A stretch of DNA of 64,000 nt from Anodontia alba (taxonomy: Eukaryota > Mollusca > Bivalvia > Lucinida > Lucinidae): contig OZ024834.1 in assembly GCA_964016985.1 (NCBI GenBank), positions 82,992,289 to 83,056,288 on the forward strand, written 5' to 3'. How positions within the stretch are numbered: the stretch's first letter is position 1; the number at the start of each line of letters is the position of its first letter. Below, piece by piece: positions 1 to 10,110 of this stretch. The notes below the pieces were generated by a model, which worked only from the letters and a program-made list of their open reading frames with translations, did no database searches and was not told the origin of the DNA. Both the position numbers and the translations under genes were made by a program.

Positions 1-29
1 GTAGTTCGCATTATGTTGGATGACCCTCG
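1..29 (+). mobile_element. right terminal inverted repeat of a mariner (left duplicate)
   Basis: The first 29 bases are the same right-end inverted repeat seen complete at 52560-52588, followed by the TA target dinucleotide at 30-31. The body of this mariner copy would lie left of the window. The element was therefore present before the segmental duplication. Confidence 0.8.
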
Positions 30-31
30 TA

Positions 32-1237
32 TAAAACAAAAAAACATATATCTCAATGCTTTTATAGGGACTGGAACCCGCATCATACGAGCTATGACCA
101 ATGCAGCGACGTCGCCCAGCACTGCTACCAAAATAACCCGAAAATGTTCACTGGCTATTTAGAAGCTTATTATTTGTGACTATATGCTCTACATTGATCA
201 TATTCATTCTCTCTGCTGCACTTATGTCTTTTTTCAGACAATAGTAGAGATATAATCCTCAGAAAAAAAATCAGTGCTTTTGCCAGTCCTTGAATCCACT
301 GCGTATATAATCTCAGTCTCGCATATACATGTCAATACAAATAATGAGTTATGTCAGTCTGCGGCCTCAGTTAGCTGTAAAAGCATTACTTAAATAAACA
401 AGCGTAGTTGGCCAAGGTGTGGTGCGGGGCGGCGTCGCTGCATTCATCAGAGTTCGAATGGCTCGAATGCGTAGAACCTGATAAGCTTGCAAAGACATAT
501 CATATATGTGATTAATTATCTTTTTCTTATCTTCTGCAAACATCATGTGCGAAAACGTGTCCCCGGGCGGAGGCGGACAGCAAATGTTCAGATCAGCCTG
601 CGAAGTCGCACAGTCTGATCAGGGCCGTCACTGTCCACAAAAGGAATCATTGGTTACTGCAGAATGTTTCAATCTCGCCGGGAGTGGGGGCGTCTTGGGG
701 TTAATTGTGATACGGGTGTGCGAGCAGTTATTTCGAAACCTATCCCTTTCATACACCTGGCCTTAAAAAATTGGACCAATTCATAAATTTGATCGTCAAA
801 ACTGTTGACCTGTTCATATACCGCCTTTTGATTATTTTATACCAATTGATTGCTGGTAGTTAGACAAATATTGCAGTCATTTCATTGAATACCAAGAGAA
901 CAAGCAGCCTTAAAAAATCTGAGAGCGAAAAATATACGCATATATCGGGATGACAGAAAAGTTAGGTTTTTCACATAGAATCAAGAAAAATCGTGTCAGT
1001 CATATACTTTTTTGTTGAAAAAAAAGGGGGCTAATCATATACCTGGCAGTGCTGAAAAAGGAGGCAATTCGGCATGCACATCCGCACTATGCCATATATA
1101 GGAAATTACCCCCCACCCTCCCAACTCCCCCTATTCCCCTCGAGGTTTCAATGGATAGCAAATACCAAGAAGAGACTGCGCACGTGCAGGATGAATCCAT
1201 ATTTTATGCTCATGTTCGAAGGCACTTTTTAGCTGGC
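32..1237. other. intron of AKR-1, no gene seen
   Basis: No exon is recognised here. The short open frames are not conserved in the right duplicate. A stretch at 588-645 (CAGCCTGCGAAGTCGCACAG and the following GATCAGGGCC) is a decayed half of the palindromic MITE families found elsewhere. By comparison with AKR-2, whose last intron is 4.1 kb, this is inside the last intron of AKR-1. Confidence 0.6.
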
Positions 1238-1544
1238 ATTACGAAAACACGCCTATTAAAATATACTGAACATTTAAACCACTAAAAACTGAAAAATGTT
1301 CAGATAAAAATTCGGATATTTCTCATACTTCTGGTGAAAACATAAATTGTGGGTACTCGTTAGAACTGCCTCGCCACAAGGTACTCGTTAGAACCGCCTC
1401 GCCGAGGCGGTTCTAACGAGTACCCACAATCTATGTTTTTGGGCAGAAATAAGAAAAATAATGTATACCCATGTAAACCCCAGTTTTACTATATAAAAGT
1501 GGGGTTTAAGGGGGTCAATATTATATAGGCATGTTTTCGTGATG
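1238..1544. mobile_element. hairpin MITE (ACGAAAACACGCCTATT family), left duplicate
   Basis: Imperfect terminal inverted repeats, CATTACGAAAACACGCC on the left and ATATAGGCATGTTTTCG on the right, bound a non-coding element. Its centre is a long near-perfect hairpin (GGGTACTCGTTAGAACCGCC and its complement, 1351-1433). Other copies are at 18621-18880, 40006-40283 and 53798-54076. This copy carries about 24 extra bases in the hairpin arm, a partial repeat of the arm that the right duplicate lacks. Confidence 0.8.
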
Positions 1545-1549
1545 ATGCG

Positions 1550-1606
1550 GCCCATATATCAGACGCCACAGAACGCGGCGTCTGATCAGGGTCTTTACTG
1601 TTTGCC
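1550..1606. mobile_element. palindromic MITE A half-element
   Basis: CAGACGCCACAGAACGCGGC followed by GTCTGATCAGGGTC and TTTACTGTTTGCC is the inner palindrome and one end of the short palindromic repeat whose full form begins GGCAAACAGTGTAGATCC. The outer left end is missing. Confidence 0.6.
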
Positions 1607-1736
1607 ATACATACAGCAATATTTCAGAAACATCAACAGATAGTAGATCCAATTTTAGAACAATTATGGTAAGTAAATAAGTGTCCCAATACTTAGGCTG
1701 CAATTATCCTTCGGCGTATTGCGAATGAATACTTAC

Positions 1737-1876
1737 CTCTTCGTCAGTAAGTTTCCATCCTGTAGCTGCTCCCATGTTATCCTCCAGCTGAGCCATGGAT
1801 GAAACACCGATAATCGCAGATGAAACAATGTCTTTCTGGAGTAACCAGCGGATAGCAACTTGTGGGACTGATTTCC
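1737..1876 (-). CDS. aldo/keto reductase AKR-1, penultimate exon
   Basis: 140 nt, flanked by an acceptor (TTTTAG) and a GTAAGT donor. It opens with two bases finishing a Gly codon and ends on a complete codon. It encodes 46 residues including VPQVAIRWLLQKD, SAIIGVSSMAQLEDN and GWKLTDEE. These are the C-terminal AKR signatures: the helix and strand before the cofactor site, and the R/S-x-x-QLEDN segment that contacts NADP(H) in the family. The phase fits the exon at 9711-9889 exactly. It is identical base for base to 54279-54418. The terminal exon of this gene lies left of the window. AKRs reduce aldehydes and ketones with NADPH; the substrate cannot be inferred. Confidence 0.95.
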
Positions 1877-2999
1877 CTAAAACGAAGGAAACAGGAGGTT
1901 TTAATGATTTATGAGGACTGGGTACACATTGATGTTATTTTCAATATGTTTCACAAGAGTGGTATAGGACGGCACTATGGAGCCTATACTACTCACAAGG
2001 GTGACAGCTTTTGTGGCTTTTTGTAAGCTTTACTAGTCACCAAGATCAAATTTTATAAATAGGGCCACTGATGAGGCCTAATTGTCCGAAACTAGCTAGT
2101 CTGGCCCGGACCACTTTGACATTTCATATCACAATACACTTCAGTGGTATTCAGTTTTTTTGGGTGTATTTGTCATAGTCCAGTTAGATATTTTGCCAGA
2201 TCCGGAATCAGTCTAGGTCAAACAGGAAAATCTTACTTTTATCTTCAACAAATTTCCTCACTACTGACCAGTAAATCAGCTGTTTAAATGTTTTCCCATA
2301 ATTATACTTTTACGCCGTGGATCCATTTCAGGGTTTTAAAAGACAATATGTTCAATGAATGCATTTTTATGACCTTTAACTAAGAACATTTCCAGCTAAT
2401 AAAATTATCTCTTTCATTAGCTGAGTAGGTAAAACAAAGACATTTAAAGTGGCGAAATTTATTAAAATGATATAGTGTCATACTTAAGAATCACCAACTC
2501 AGTTTTTCCTCAATATTTATTTCATTTTGTTATAATACTTACATACATAAACCAATACATGTATATGTAACATAGGCAGAAATTGAGTTGATATCTGACA
2601 AAACAAAACAAAAAAGAAAAAAAATACATACACAGTTTGAAACATCAACATGTCTATACTACACGTGTAAGTGGTAATATTACATGTGCACCGAATAAAA
2701 TGTTTCAAAACCAGCAGTTGTGTGTAACATTGAGCGGGTAATATTGTATCTGGTAAATACTAATTGTATGAAATAAAAGGTTTTCTTTGAAGTAGCACCA
2801 AGGACAGGACCATATATCGATGTTAAGACTGAAACTCCGATCACTCTGAATTGAGTATATTTAACATGGGAGACCACTTTCCCAAACACTAATTATAGCT
2901 GGTGTTTATTTTAGCAATATACTGCTCACTCTTAAACTTTCTTTTGAGTAAATATTGGAATCCTAAAATACTCAATCTTTTAGAAGTAAACTTGGTTTT
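1877..2999. other. AKR-1 intron, no gene seen
   Basis: AT-rich intron sequence conserved with the right duplicate at about 98%. I see no exon, hairpin or terminal repeat that can be named. The apparent frames are short and interrupted in the other copy. Confidence 0.5.
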
Positions 3000-4640
3000 A
3001 TAAATGTAATATTTTGCTGTTTCTATACGGTAATTACTTGATGACTACTCTTTTTGTCAAGCAAAAATAAGAGTTTTATCAGTGATATTGACAACAAGAT
3101 TCCCATGCGTTTTCAACCACCTTTTAACAGATTCCCAGATCTCTTTTACTTTAGGACAATCAACAAACAAATGTTTAATTATTTCCTTATCGTGTTCACA
3201 AAAAGAACACCTTTTATTATCAATTTTATTTATTTTCCCTAAAAATGAGCTTGTAGTAAGAATTTTATTATTAACCTTAAACTGAAAGTCTTTTAATGTG
3301 ACTTCATTAATATCGTTAAGGGCCTTTTTACATTTACTTATTTCCTCCTTCGGAATCTCTCCGAAACCTCTTTGCCATCTATTTCGGGCGTTATTTTCGC
3401 ATTTAATAAAAATTTCATAAATTTGTCTACAACCTTTTCTATCTTTGAGTAATAGTTTGACTTGTTTGGACATATCATATTACATTTCATCTTAACGCAA
3501 GTTTGAACATTATTTCTAAGTAAGTTTCTCCAAACGTTAGGTATTCTATAGCCCTTGAAAATCTAAACCGGTGCCTCGTATATTAAAACAGTTTTGAATT
3601 CATCAAACTTGTAAAATGTGTGATTTTTATTTAATAGATCAATTATATGTCTTATGTCCTTTTCATTTCATTGTTTTATGAAAAAATTCTCACCATGATA
3701 TAACTCTGAATTAAACCATAATGGTGCATTCAAAACGTCTTCAACCTGATCTATTGCGTAACATTTCAGAACAGTTTTCCAGCTATTTACTACATCAGTC
3801 CAAAAAGGGTTTCTAATAGTTAAGGTACAATGTTAAGCATATCCATCCCCACACGAAACTACTTTCCTAAAATCTATAGGGGAAAGTGTATATCATGAAG
3901 AATCATTTGAACTTAATAAAATTCGACGCTACCATGTTGCTTTTAGCGACTGAATAAATTTACTTGTATTAACTATTCTTAATCTCCCCTTAACACTTGC
4001 ATCATAATATTTCGGCCTATCCTATCAGGTACGGAGTTCCAGAGAAATTTGTAAAAAAAAAAGCTTATTAGTTCAGGCGGATTAGGTAGAACAGTAAAAA
4101 GATGTATAAATTTGGAAAAAGCGAACGATTTTATCGCTGTAATCTTACCTGGAAGAGTTAATTTTCTTTTTGACTAAGACTGTAATACATTTTTTTTCCA
4201 TTTTAGTTATAAGTTCTTGCGAGTTTAAATCCCAGGTATTGAAAACTTCGGGGGTAAATATAACACCTAGTAGTTTTATAGAACTTTATTCCCAATAAAG
4301 ATTATAATCACGGCATAACCTTAAATCCGATCTTGACATGAACCTATCCATAAAGTCTTTTTTGTCTTCATTAATTTTTAAGCTCGACATTTTATGAAAT
4401 TTTTAGTTTGCCTAATTTTACTTTCAGAGACATTTCAGACCCGTTTAAAATATCTGAGTATCATCAGCATATTTGCTCAGTAAATAACTGTTATCATTAA
4501 TATCAATACCTTTAATAGCGCTTTCTTTTCTTAGCATTAAAACCTTAATACCCCTGTGCAGAAAATAAATAAATACGGTAAGACGGGGTCTCCTTGTCTG
4601 CACCCTCTACTAACTCATTTACTTATGTTTTGAAATTATT
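3000..4640 (-). pseudogene. decayed L1/Tx1-like LINE reverse transcriptase
   Basis: Reading leftward from 4640, broken frames give the reverse transcriptase motif RGCRQGDPVLPYLFIFC, then the catalytic block KYADDTQIF (near 4470), and thumb/C-terminal segments. A 138-residue open frame follows (3057-3473) with the Cys/His motif CSFCEHDKEIIKHLFVDCP, typical of the zf-RVT end of LINE polymerases. The 5' half (endonuclease and early RT motifs) is missing and several stops and frameshifts break the rest, so it is a 5'-truncated, inactive copy. The right duplicate is at 55560-57165. Confidence 0.85.
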
Positions 4641-4789
4641 TGGAAAAAAAAAAACTCCTGGAAGATGAGATAAAGGCCCTAATAGCAATTCCGGATGTAG
4701 CTAAATTCCTGTTTAAGCTACGACACAGTCATTGCTTTCAATGTTCATTCCTATTTATTAGAATATTTTGTCTGTCCGGATCAAAATAA

Positions 4790-5170
4790 ACATCCTTGTA
4801 GACTTGTGGCTACTCGTTGCAGGGCTTTCTACGTGTTTTGTTCTCTGTCTTATTGTTATGTTTAGCGGATCATGTCTAGCATTGGGATCACCTTTTTGAG
4901 GAAGAGTTAGCTGGTTGTTTTGCTTTTCTTTGGTTTTTGGTTTGTGCCTTGTACGTTTCTGGTTTTATGTATGGCGTTCGTGTCATTATTTGTTTCTAAT
5001 CTGTTTTTCTTTGGTGCTCGAAAATGTGTAGTCGTTCGTGATTATGGTATTTCTTGGCTATCACATATAGTTGTTTGTGTTTAATGTCTGTCTCTGTTTG
5101 CTTTTCATCTTGGTGTCATCGATAAGGTGTGTTTGTGATTGTAGCTCTTCCTTGACACCTTTTGTACTAT
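4790..5170 (+). repeat. diverged member of the ~300-bp interspersed repeat (R300)
   Basis: It shares the layout of the R300 family: GTTTTGTTCTCTGTCTTATT, then GGGATCACC, GAAGAGTTAGCTGG, a T-rich stretch and GTGATTATGG. It is much more diverged than the copies near 9.0, 44.6, 51.1 and 52.3 kb. The open frames across it are repeat translations, not genes. Confidence 0.4.
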
Positions 5171-5626
5171 TTTGCTGACATGAAATTTCTGGATACCCTA
5201 TTGCAGATGGGGAAAAGAAAATATGGGTTCACAGAGTAAACTGTAATTGGTTTGTAAAATACCAAAACACGTTTATCTACAATTTTAGAACTGACTAATT
5301 TCTAACTACTGGAAGTGTAAGATTAAAATGATTTTGTTTTAACCCTCGTTTGGATTATTTCTTTAAATCTTCAAATTACCAGTGATATCACGATAAGCCA
5401 CTTTATAAAATATTTTCTGTCTGTACATTTTCATGCCACAGAAATAGTCTTCTGGATTTCAATATCCGAATGTATTTCATTAAAATGTACCGGGACACAA
5501 CATTCTCTACAAGATTGCATATGCTCCCCGCGAATACTCAGATCAGCCTATGCATCCGTTCAATCTGATCACTCTACATTGGTAGGAAACTTTATAATCG
5601 GAGTTAGTGGCTCTGATAATTAAATG

Positions 5627-7115
5627 TTAGTCTTTCGGAGCACGTGAGGCTGGAATACAACGGCCTAAAACAACGATCGAGAAAGGTTGGTCTATCATTC
5701 GTCGTATATATTTGTTTTTGTGACAGAACCTTTCAAACAAGGAGATTGTTAGAATTACAGACAACTCGCCCCAAGACAAGTCGACCCACATAAAACTCAC
5801 TTCAAGACAACTCGCCCCACATTCATAAGACAACTCGCCCAACATTAATAAGACAACTCGCCCCACAAGTAAAAAGTTGACCTACCCCCTTCTCTAGTCG
5901 ATCAAATACCAATAAGCCTGTTTAATTTTGTAAAACCGAAGAATTTAAAAAAAAAAGAAAGAAAAGAAATATACATGCACAAAACTGCATTGCGCTACCG
6001 TATCGATCCATTTGTTGTAATAATTATATGTACATTGATTATACTTAATAGTGTCGGACAATTATCCTCAACACTAAGGTATATTAAAATAAGAGATTAT
6101 TGTTCACATGTATATATCTGTCTTTTTATCTATCTAATGATAAAATATCATTGCAATAATGGCACTAGTTTAACAGAAAAACAAAATAGGAAAAGTAATG
6201 AATAACTGCAAACTCTACTTTTCTTTATATAAATCGGAGTATGCGGGCGAGTTACTTACACGGATCTGTTAACGTGATGGTTTGTCTATCTATCTATCTG
6301 AGAATAACATATAGATGCATTATAAAGCTGTTTTTATGGCACTCGTATAAAAGAAGAAATATGTCGTCGTAATACTTTAGGTATTTAATGTTTTTTTCCC
6401 AGGCCATCCCACTTACAGCCCGGGTCTCGGCGATGATCCTTTTTCAGCTTCTCGTTGATAATATTGAAAGACGACAAAATAGACTGAACATTTAAGTAAT
6501 GTCACATGGTTGGAGACTTTGAAAAGGCATAAATATTAAAAATTGTTTATCATAGTAAGTACTTTATGCCAGTTTATAACATTTTTATATTATTTTTCAA
6601 TGCATCCATCCGTTTGACGTCTGTCCATCCCGCATTCATCCATCGGCATGGTAATTAAGCAGATTAAGTTCGCTACTGATAAATAAATACAGTCGACTCT
6701 CGTTATCTCGAACTTCACGGGACCTGATAAAAATGTTCGAGTTATCAGTAGTTCGAGACAACCAAATTGCGACGTCATAGGTATAACGACTGATCGCCTC
6801 TCTGTTCGCCAAAACGTGCTTGGAAGGCACATGTATATAGCAGTTTAAATAATTTACGCGTACTTCATTTTGCATTGTTACTGTTTGTTTTAGGAGATGC
6901 AATGGTTCTCTTGGAATAATATCATCAATAAATGTTAATAATAATAAATTTCAAACGTCTCTTGTTGTCTTTTAATACTCCTGCAAATTTGGATTTCCAT
7001 ATGAGCTATAAATGGAGCGAGTTGTCCTATAAATGTGGGGCGAGTTGTCTTGGGGCAAGTTTTATTTGGGGCGAGTTGTCTTTGATGGCGAGTTGTCCTG
7101 CACCCGAATATTGTG
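5627..7115. repeat. foldback with arrayed GGGGCGAGTTGTC arms
   Basis: The left arm (5764-5880) has several copies of GACAACTCGCCCC spaced by about 22 bases. The right arm (7005-7110) has the reverse complement, GGGGCGAGTTGTC, at similar spacing. The arms face each other across about 1.1 kb of non-coding DNA. The same arrangement is in the right duplicate (58283-59370) with a different interior. It looks like a foldback element with tandemly repeated inverted termini; no transposase is present. Confidence 0.6.
6685..7010. mobile_element. left-duplicate-only segment with pogo-like TIR
   Basis: ACAGTCGACTCTCGTTATCT and the nearby GTTCGAGTTATCAGTAGTTC resemble pogo/Tigger-type terminal repeats. 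The right duplicate has about 100 unrelated bases here (near 59200-59300), so either the left copy gained DNA or the right copy was replaced. Only one end is clear. A related sequence bounds the element at 45030-45470. Confidence 0.4.
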
Positions 7116-7129
7116 CAATGCTCTAGTCC

Positions 7130-8011
7130 TTTTAATTGTTTTCTACTCTAAACAAAGTTGTGACGTGTGTACGATTTGGTCAGAATTATTTGTGGCATGG
7201 CGTGAGCATTGGTCAATTTACATGTCACCAAGCAAACATCGACGTCAATTTAAGGTTGATTTTGCTTTCAAATTAATATAAGGTTGAGGATTTCTGAAAT
7301 CTAAAAATGGAAATTAATTGTCTATTTTTCCAGTTCTCAAAAATTAAGAATTGGAACTGGATAACGAATATTGACAAAAATTAAACAAATGTTTCGATTG
7401 TGTCGAGCGGCTCTGACTATGTCGGACAGCTCTGATGTCGCAGAGTTTGTTGTTTAAAACTCTGGTTTCCAAAGAAAAAATGCCTTGTGCTTAATCTTAC
7501 ATGCCTGAAACCGCCTTTTTAATTTATCATGCAGATATTTACTAAACTTAAGACCTTTAGATATCCTTGGATGGATCTGAATGAATCTTAAACAAAAAGC
7601 TCTCAGACACGGGAGACGACCGATATAATCAGAGCCGCTTGATATGGTCCAAACCTTATTTATTTATTCTCAAGTTCCGTTATTTTGCTTTCTTTTTTTC
7701 GGAAATCGGTTCAGAATAGACAATCTGTTCAACTTTAACAATAACAAACTCTCATGCATATAATAAGTGTCGATGTTTGCTTGCCGATCTGTAAATTGGC
7801 CAATGCTCACTCCATGCCACAAATGATTCATGCAAAATCCTACACAATTGACAACTTTTCTTATAGTAGAAAACAAGTGGAAAGACAAGAGAATTCTCTT
7901 TTTTTAACATTTTCGTCACAAAAACAAATAATACGACGAATGATAAGTAAAGTACATATGAGAACTTATGAACTGATACAGTCAGAGCCACATCAAGCAC
8001 CCCCCCCCCCT

Positions 8012-8055
<44 letters not shown>

Positions 8056-8395
8056 CAAAGCGAAAGACAAACAAATACAATAAAGCAGCCACAAAATCAA
8101 CAGATGGCAAGCAGTTGGCAAATTTTTCTCAAAAAGGTGGGAATCGGTTCAGAATAGACAATCTGTTCACACTTTAAGAACAACAAACTCTCATGCATAT
8201 AAAAAGTGTCAATGTTTGCTTGCCGATCTGTAAATTGGCCAATGCTCACTCCATGCCCCAAATGATTTGTGTAAAATTGTACAAAATTGACAATTTTTCT
8301 TAGAGTAGAAAACAAGTGGAAAGACAAGAGAATCGCATGAGACACAAAAACAAATGTCAAGCAGTTGGCAAATTTATCCAAACTTAACTGAATAT
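7130..8395. repeat. local inverted and tandem duplication with CA microsatellite
   Basis: A block of about 150 bases (ATTTGTGGCATGG, GAGCATTGG, AAACATCGACG) occurs forward at 7165-7260 and inverted at 7740-7870 and 8190-8300. A (CA)n tract at 8022-8053 follows a C-run. In the right duplicate the second inverted unit keeps about 170 bases, including a C-run and CA tract, that are deleted here. The C/V-repeat open frames are microsatellite translations. Confidence 0.7.
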
Positions 8396-8819
8396 ATTAT
8401 CATCTTACAGAATTGTTAAAAGAAAAACGATAGAAAGTGAAACACTACACAACAATTAACAAAAAGTACCACAATAAAAGCGTCGACTTTATTTTTTTTT
8501 TAGAACGGTCAGTAATGAAATGAATTACTGGCGGGCTTAAGCTAGCTTTTCAGAAACCCACCCTCGCACTCAACTTCTAAAACCTACCTAAACTTTTCTT
8601 AGCGTAGAAAACAAGAAAAAAAATACGACGTATGATAAATCTACCTTTTTTGATCGTTTTTTAAGCATCTATATTCGGATCGGCACGTGCTCCAGTAGAT
8701 TCACATAGCATTTGCTTTTCAGAGCCACTGGCTCCGAGTATGAAGTTTCCTACCCGTGTCATAAAGGCTGGGAAGGGCTGCGGCCTGTTGCCAAGCTATA
8801 AAAGTGCTTTAAAACTCCG

Positions 8820-9165
8820 TGGTTTATTCTACTGACCGTTCTAAGGCGGTAGTCCCAGAGTTAGTCTTACGCTTTGTTGCTTTGTTGTTTATTCTATGAG
8901 GCGATTTGTTTTATGTCTTGCCTTGTGTTATTTGTTCTTGTATTTTCAAACTTTTTAGCATTGCGATTATCTCGCTTGGGGAAGAGAGAGAGAGCTAGTC
9001 TTGGTGCTGTACAATTTGCGCTGTTTTTTTTTGCTTTTGTATGTTTCCTCTTCCTCTTGGTGTCTGGGCAGGGCTGCGGTTTGTGATTGTGGCACTTCCT
9101 TGACTTTTCTCTTAAATTTTTTGTGATTGTGGCACTCCCTGGATTTTTCTCTTGTCTTTTTAGCT
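8820..9165 (+). repeat. R300 interspersed repeat
   Basis: Member of a family that reads GTGGTTTATTCTACTGACCG, then AGCATTGCGATTATCTCGCT, GGGGAAGAGAGAG and GGGCTGCGGTTTGTGATTGT, followed by TTGACTTTTCTCTTA. Other copies: 32385-32600 (minus), 44413-44790, 50935-51310, 52190-52500, 61300-61690. It has no A/B box and no coding capacity of its own, so its class is unknown. Confidence 0.75.
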
Positions 9166-9205
9166 CTCTGCCTGAAGACGCTTTGGATCCTTGGCTACCC
9201 ACTGA

Positions 9206-9290
9206 ATGTCCTGCGAAAACTAATCAGACTGCGTGGATGAATAGGCTGATCTGAGTCTTCGACGGGCGCATATGCAGTCTTGTAGGATAA
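9206..9290. mobile_element. MITE B fragment
   Basis: GCGAAAACTAATCAGACTGC and TAGGCTGATCTGAGTCTTCG are the inner and right arms of the MITE B family (full copies at 9953-10110 and 45500-45655). The left end is degraded. Confidence 0.5.
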
Positions 9291-9493
9291 GCTATGCTCC
9301 AACTTAATTATATATTGTATTATATATATATTGTACTGTTCATATGTTTGTAGAAAACAATGACAATGCAGTGTTTTTCAAATTGACTGGCATAATATTA
9401 ATAATAATAATAATAGTGCTTCTCTGAAAGCACGATATTCGCCCGTTTCAATCTTAACCATGGTCCTACAGAACCCGGATATGCCCTACCTTT

Positions 9494-9559
9494 GCAAGCA
9501 GTGTAGATCTAGATCAGTTGGCTCAAGAAGCCAATTGATCTGGATCTGCACTGTTTGTC
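9494..9559. mobile_element. palindromic MITE A
   Basis: GCAAGCAGTGTAGATCTAGA and its complement GATCTGCACTGTTTGTC enclose TCAGTTGGCT and AGCCAATTGA. The whole 66 bases is one near-perfect inverted repeat that would form a hairpin. It also occurs in the right duplicate at 62040-62106. Confidence 0.8.
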
Positions 9560-9710
9560 ATTAAGTATGTAAATTTGTATCAACAACTTGGATCAAGTAG
9601 TCTGATTGACTGAAAATGAGAAGTGGGCATGACATCTAAATTTATTGATCATGAGGGTTAATACCTATCATTTAATTGCGAAACTGGAAGATGATTGAAT
9701 ACTCGCTTAC

Positions 9711-9889
9711 CCTGGTTCTTGGCTATTATCCCCATTTCATTAACAATATTCCAGTAAGTTTCGCTGTTGCAGAACTCAGACCACTGAGGAAGTCCGGTGC
9801 CAAACGAGCCATATTTATTCAACAAACCTATTCTGCTTGCCTTTTCATCAGGAACTTCTGTCTGTTTAAATTTCCCAGTTAACAGACCA
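9711..9889 (-). CDS. aldo/keto reductase AKR-1, exon encoding GLLTGKF
   Basis: 179 nt with an acceptor (TTTCAG) and donor GTAAGC. It begins with one base completing a codon (phase 2) and ends one base into a Gly codon, which joins exactly to the exon at 1737-1876. The 59 full residues start GLLTGKFKQ, the segment after the WSPLKGG loop in family members, and end IAKNQ. The loop in between is variable in AKRs. The right copy (62258-62436) differs at nine bases, giving T/S, Y/H, I/V, K/Y, A/G and Q/R changes plus two silent ones. Confidence 0.95.
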
Positions 9890-9952
9890 CTGAAAGAAGA
9901 ACGATGTGTAACTGTTATACATGAGTCTCAACGACAGGATAACTATCTTCGG

Positions 9953-10110
9953 ATATGTGCGCCCAGCGAAGCTTTAGATCAGCCTGCGCATTCGCACAAT
10001 ATGTTAAGTATCTTCACAGTGCGCATTTGGAATAGCAAATGATGCAAAACTTCTATAATCAGACAGCACGGATGCGCAGGCCGATTAAAGTCTTCGTTGG
10101 GCGCATATGT
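9953..10110. mobile_element. MITE B, full-length copy
   Basis: Inverted ends ATGTGCGCCCAGCGAAG and CTTCGTTGGGCGCATATG enclose CAGCCTGCGCATTCGCAC and GATGCGCAGGCCGATT. It has no coding capacity. Family copies: 15753-15938, 16530-16716, 35727-35901, 45500-45655, 62501-62656. Confidence 0.8.

Noticed and set aside
1349..1433. Rho-independent terminator or riboswitch-like hairpin
   Set aside because: It is the central palindrome of a dispersed MITE present at several sites; bacterial terminator logic does not apply.
7752..8051. Cys/Val-repeat open frames over CA microsatellites (also 60186-60419, 29160-29472)
   Set aside because: Low-complexity translations of dinucleotide repeats.
9676..10042. 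Plus-strand frames over the GLLTGKF exon and adjacent MITE
   Set aside because: Antisense shadows of the AKR exon; the minus strand has splice sites and conserved motifs.
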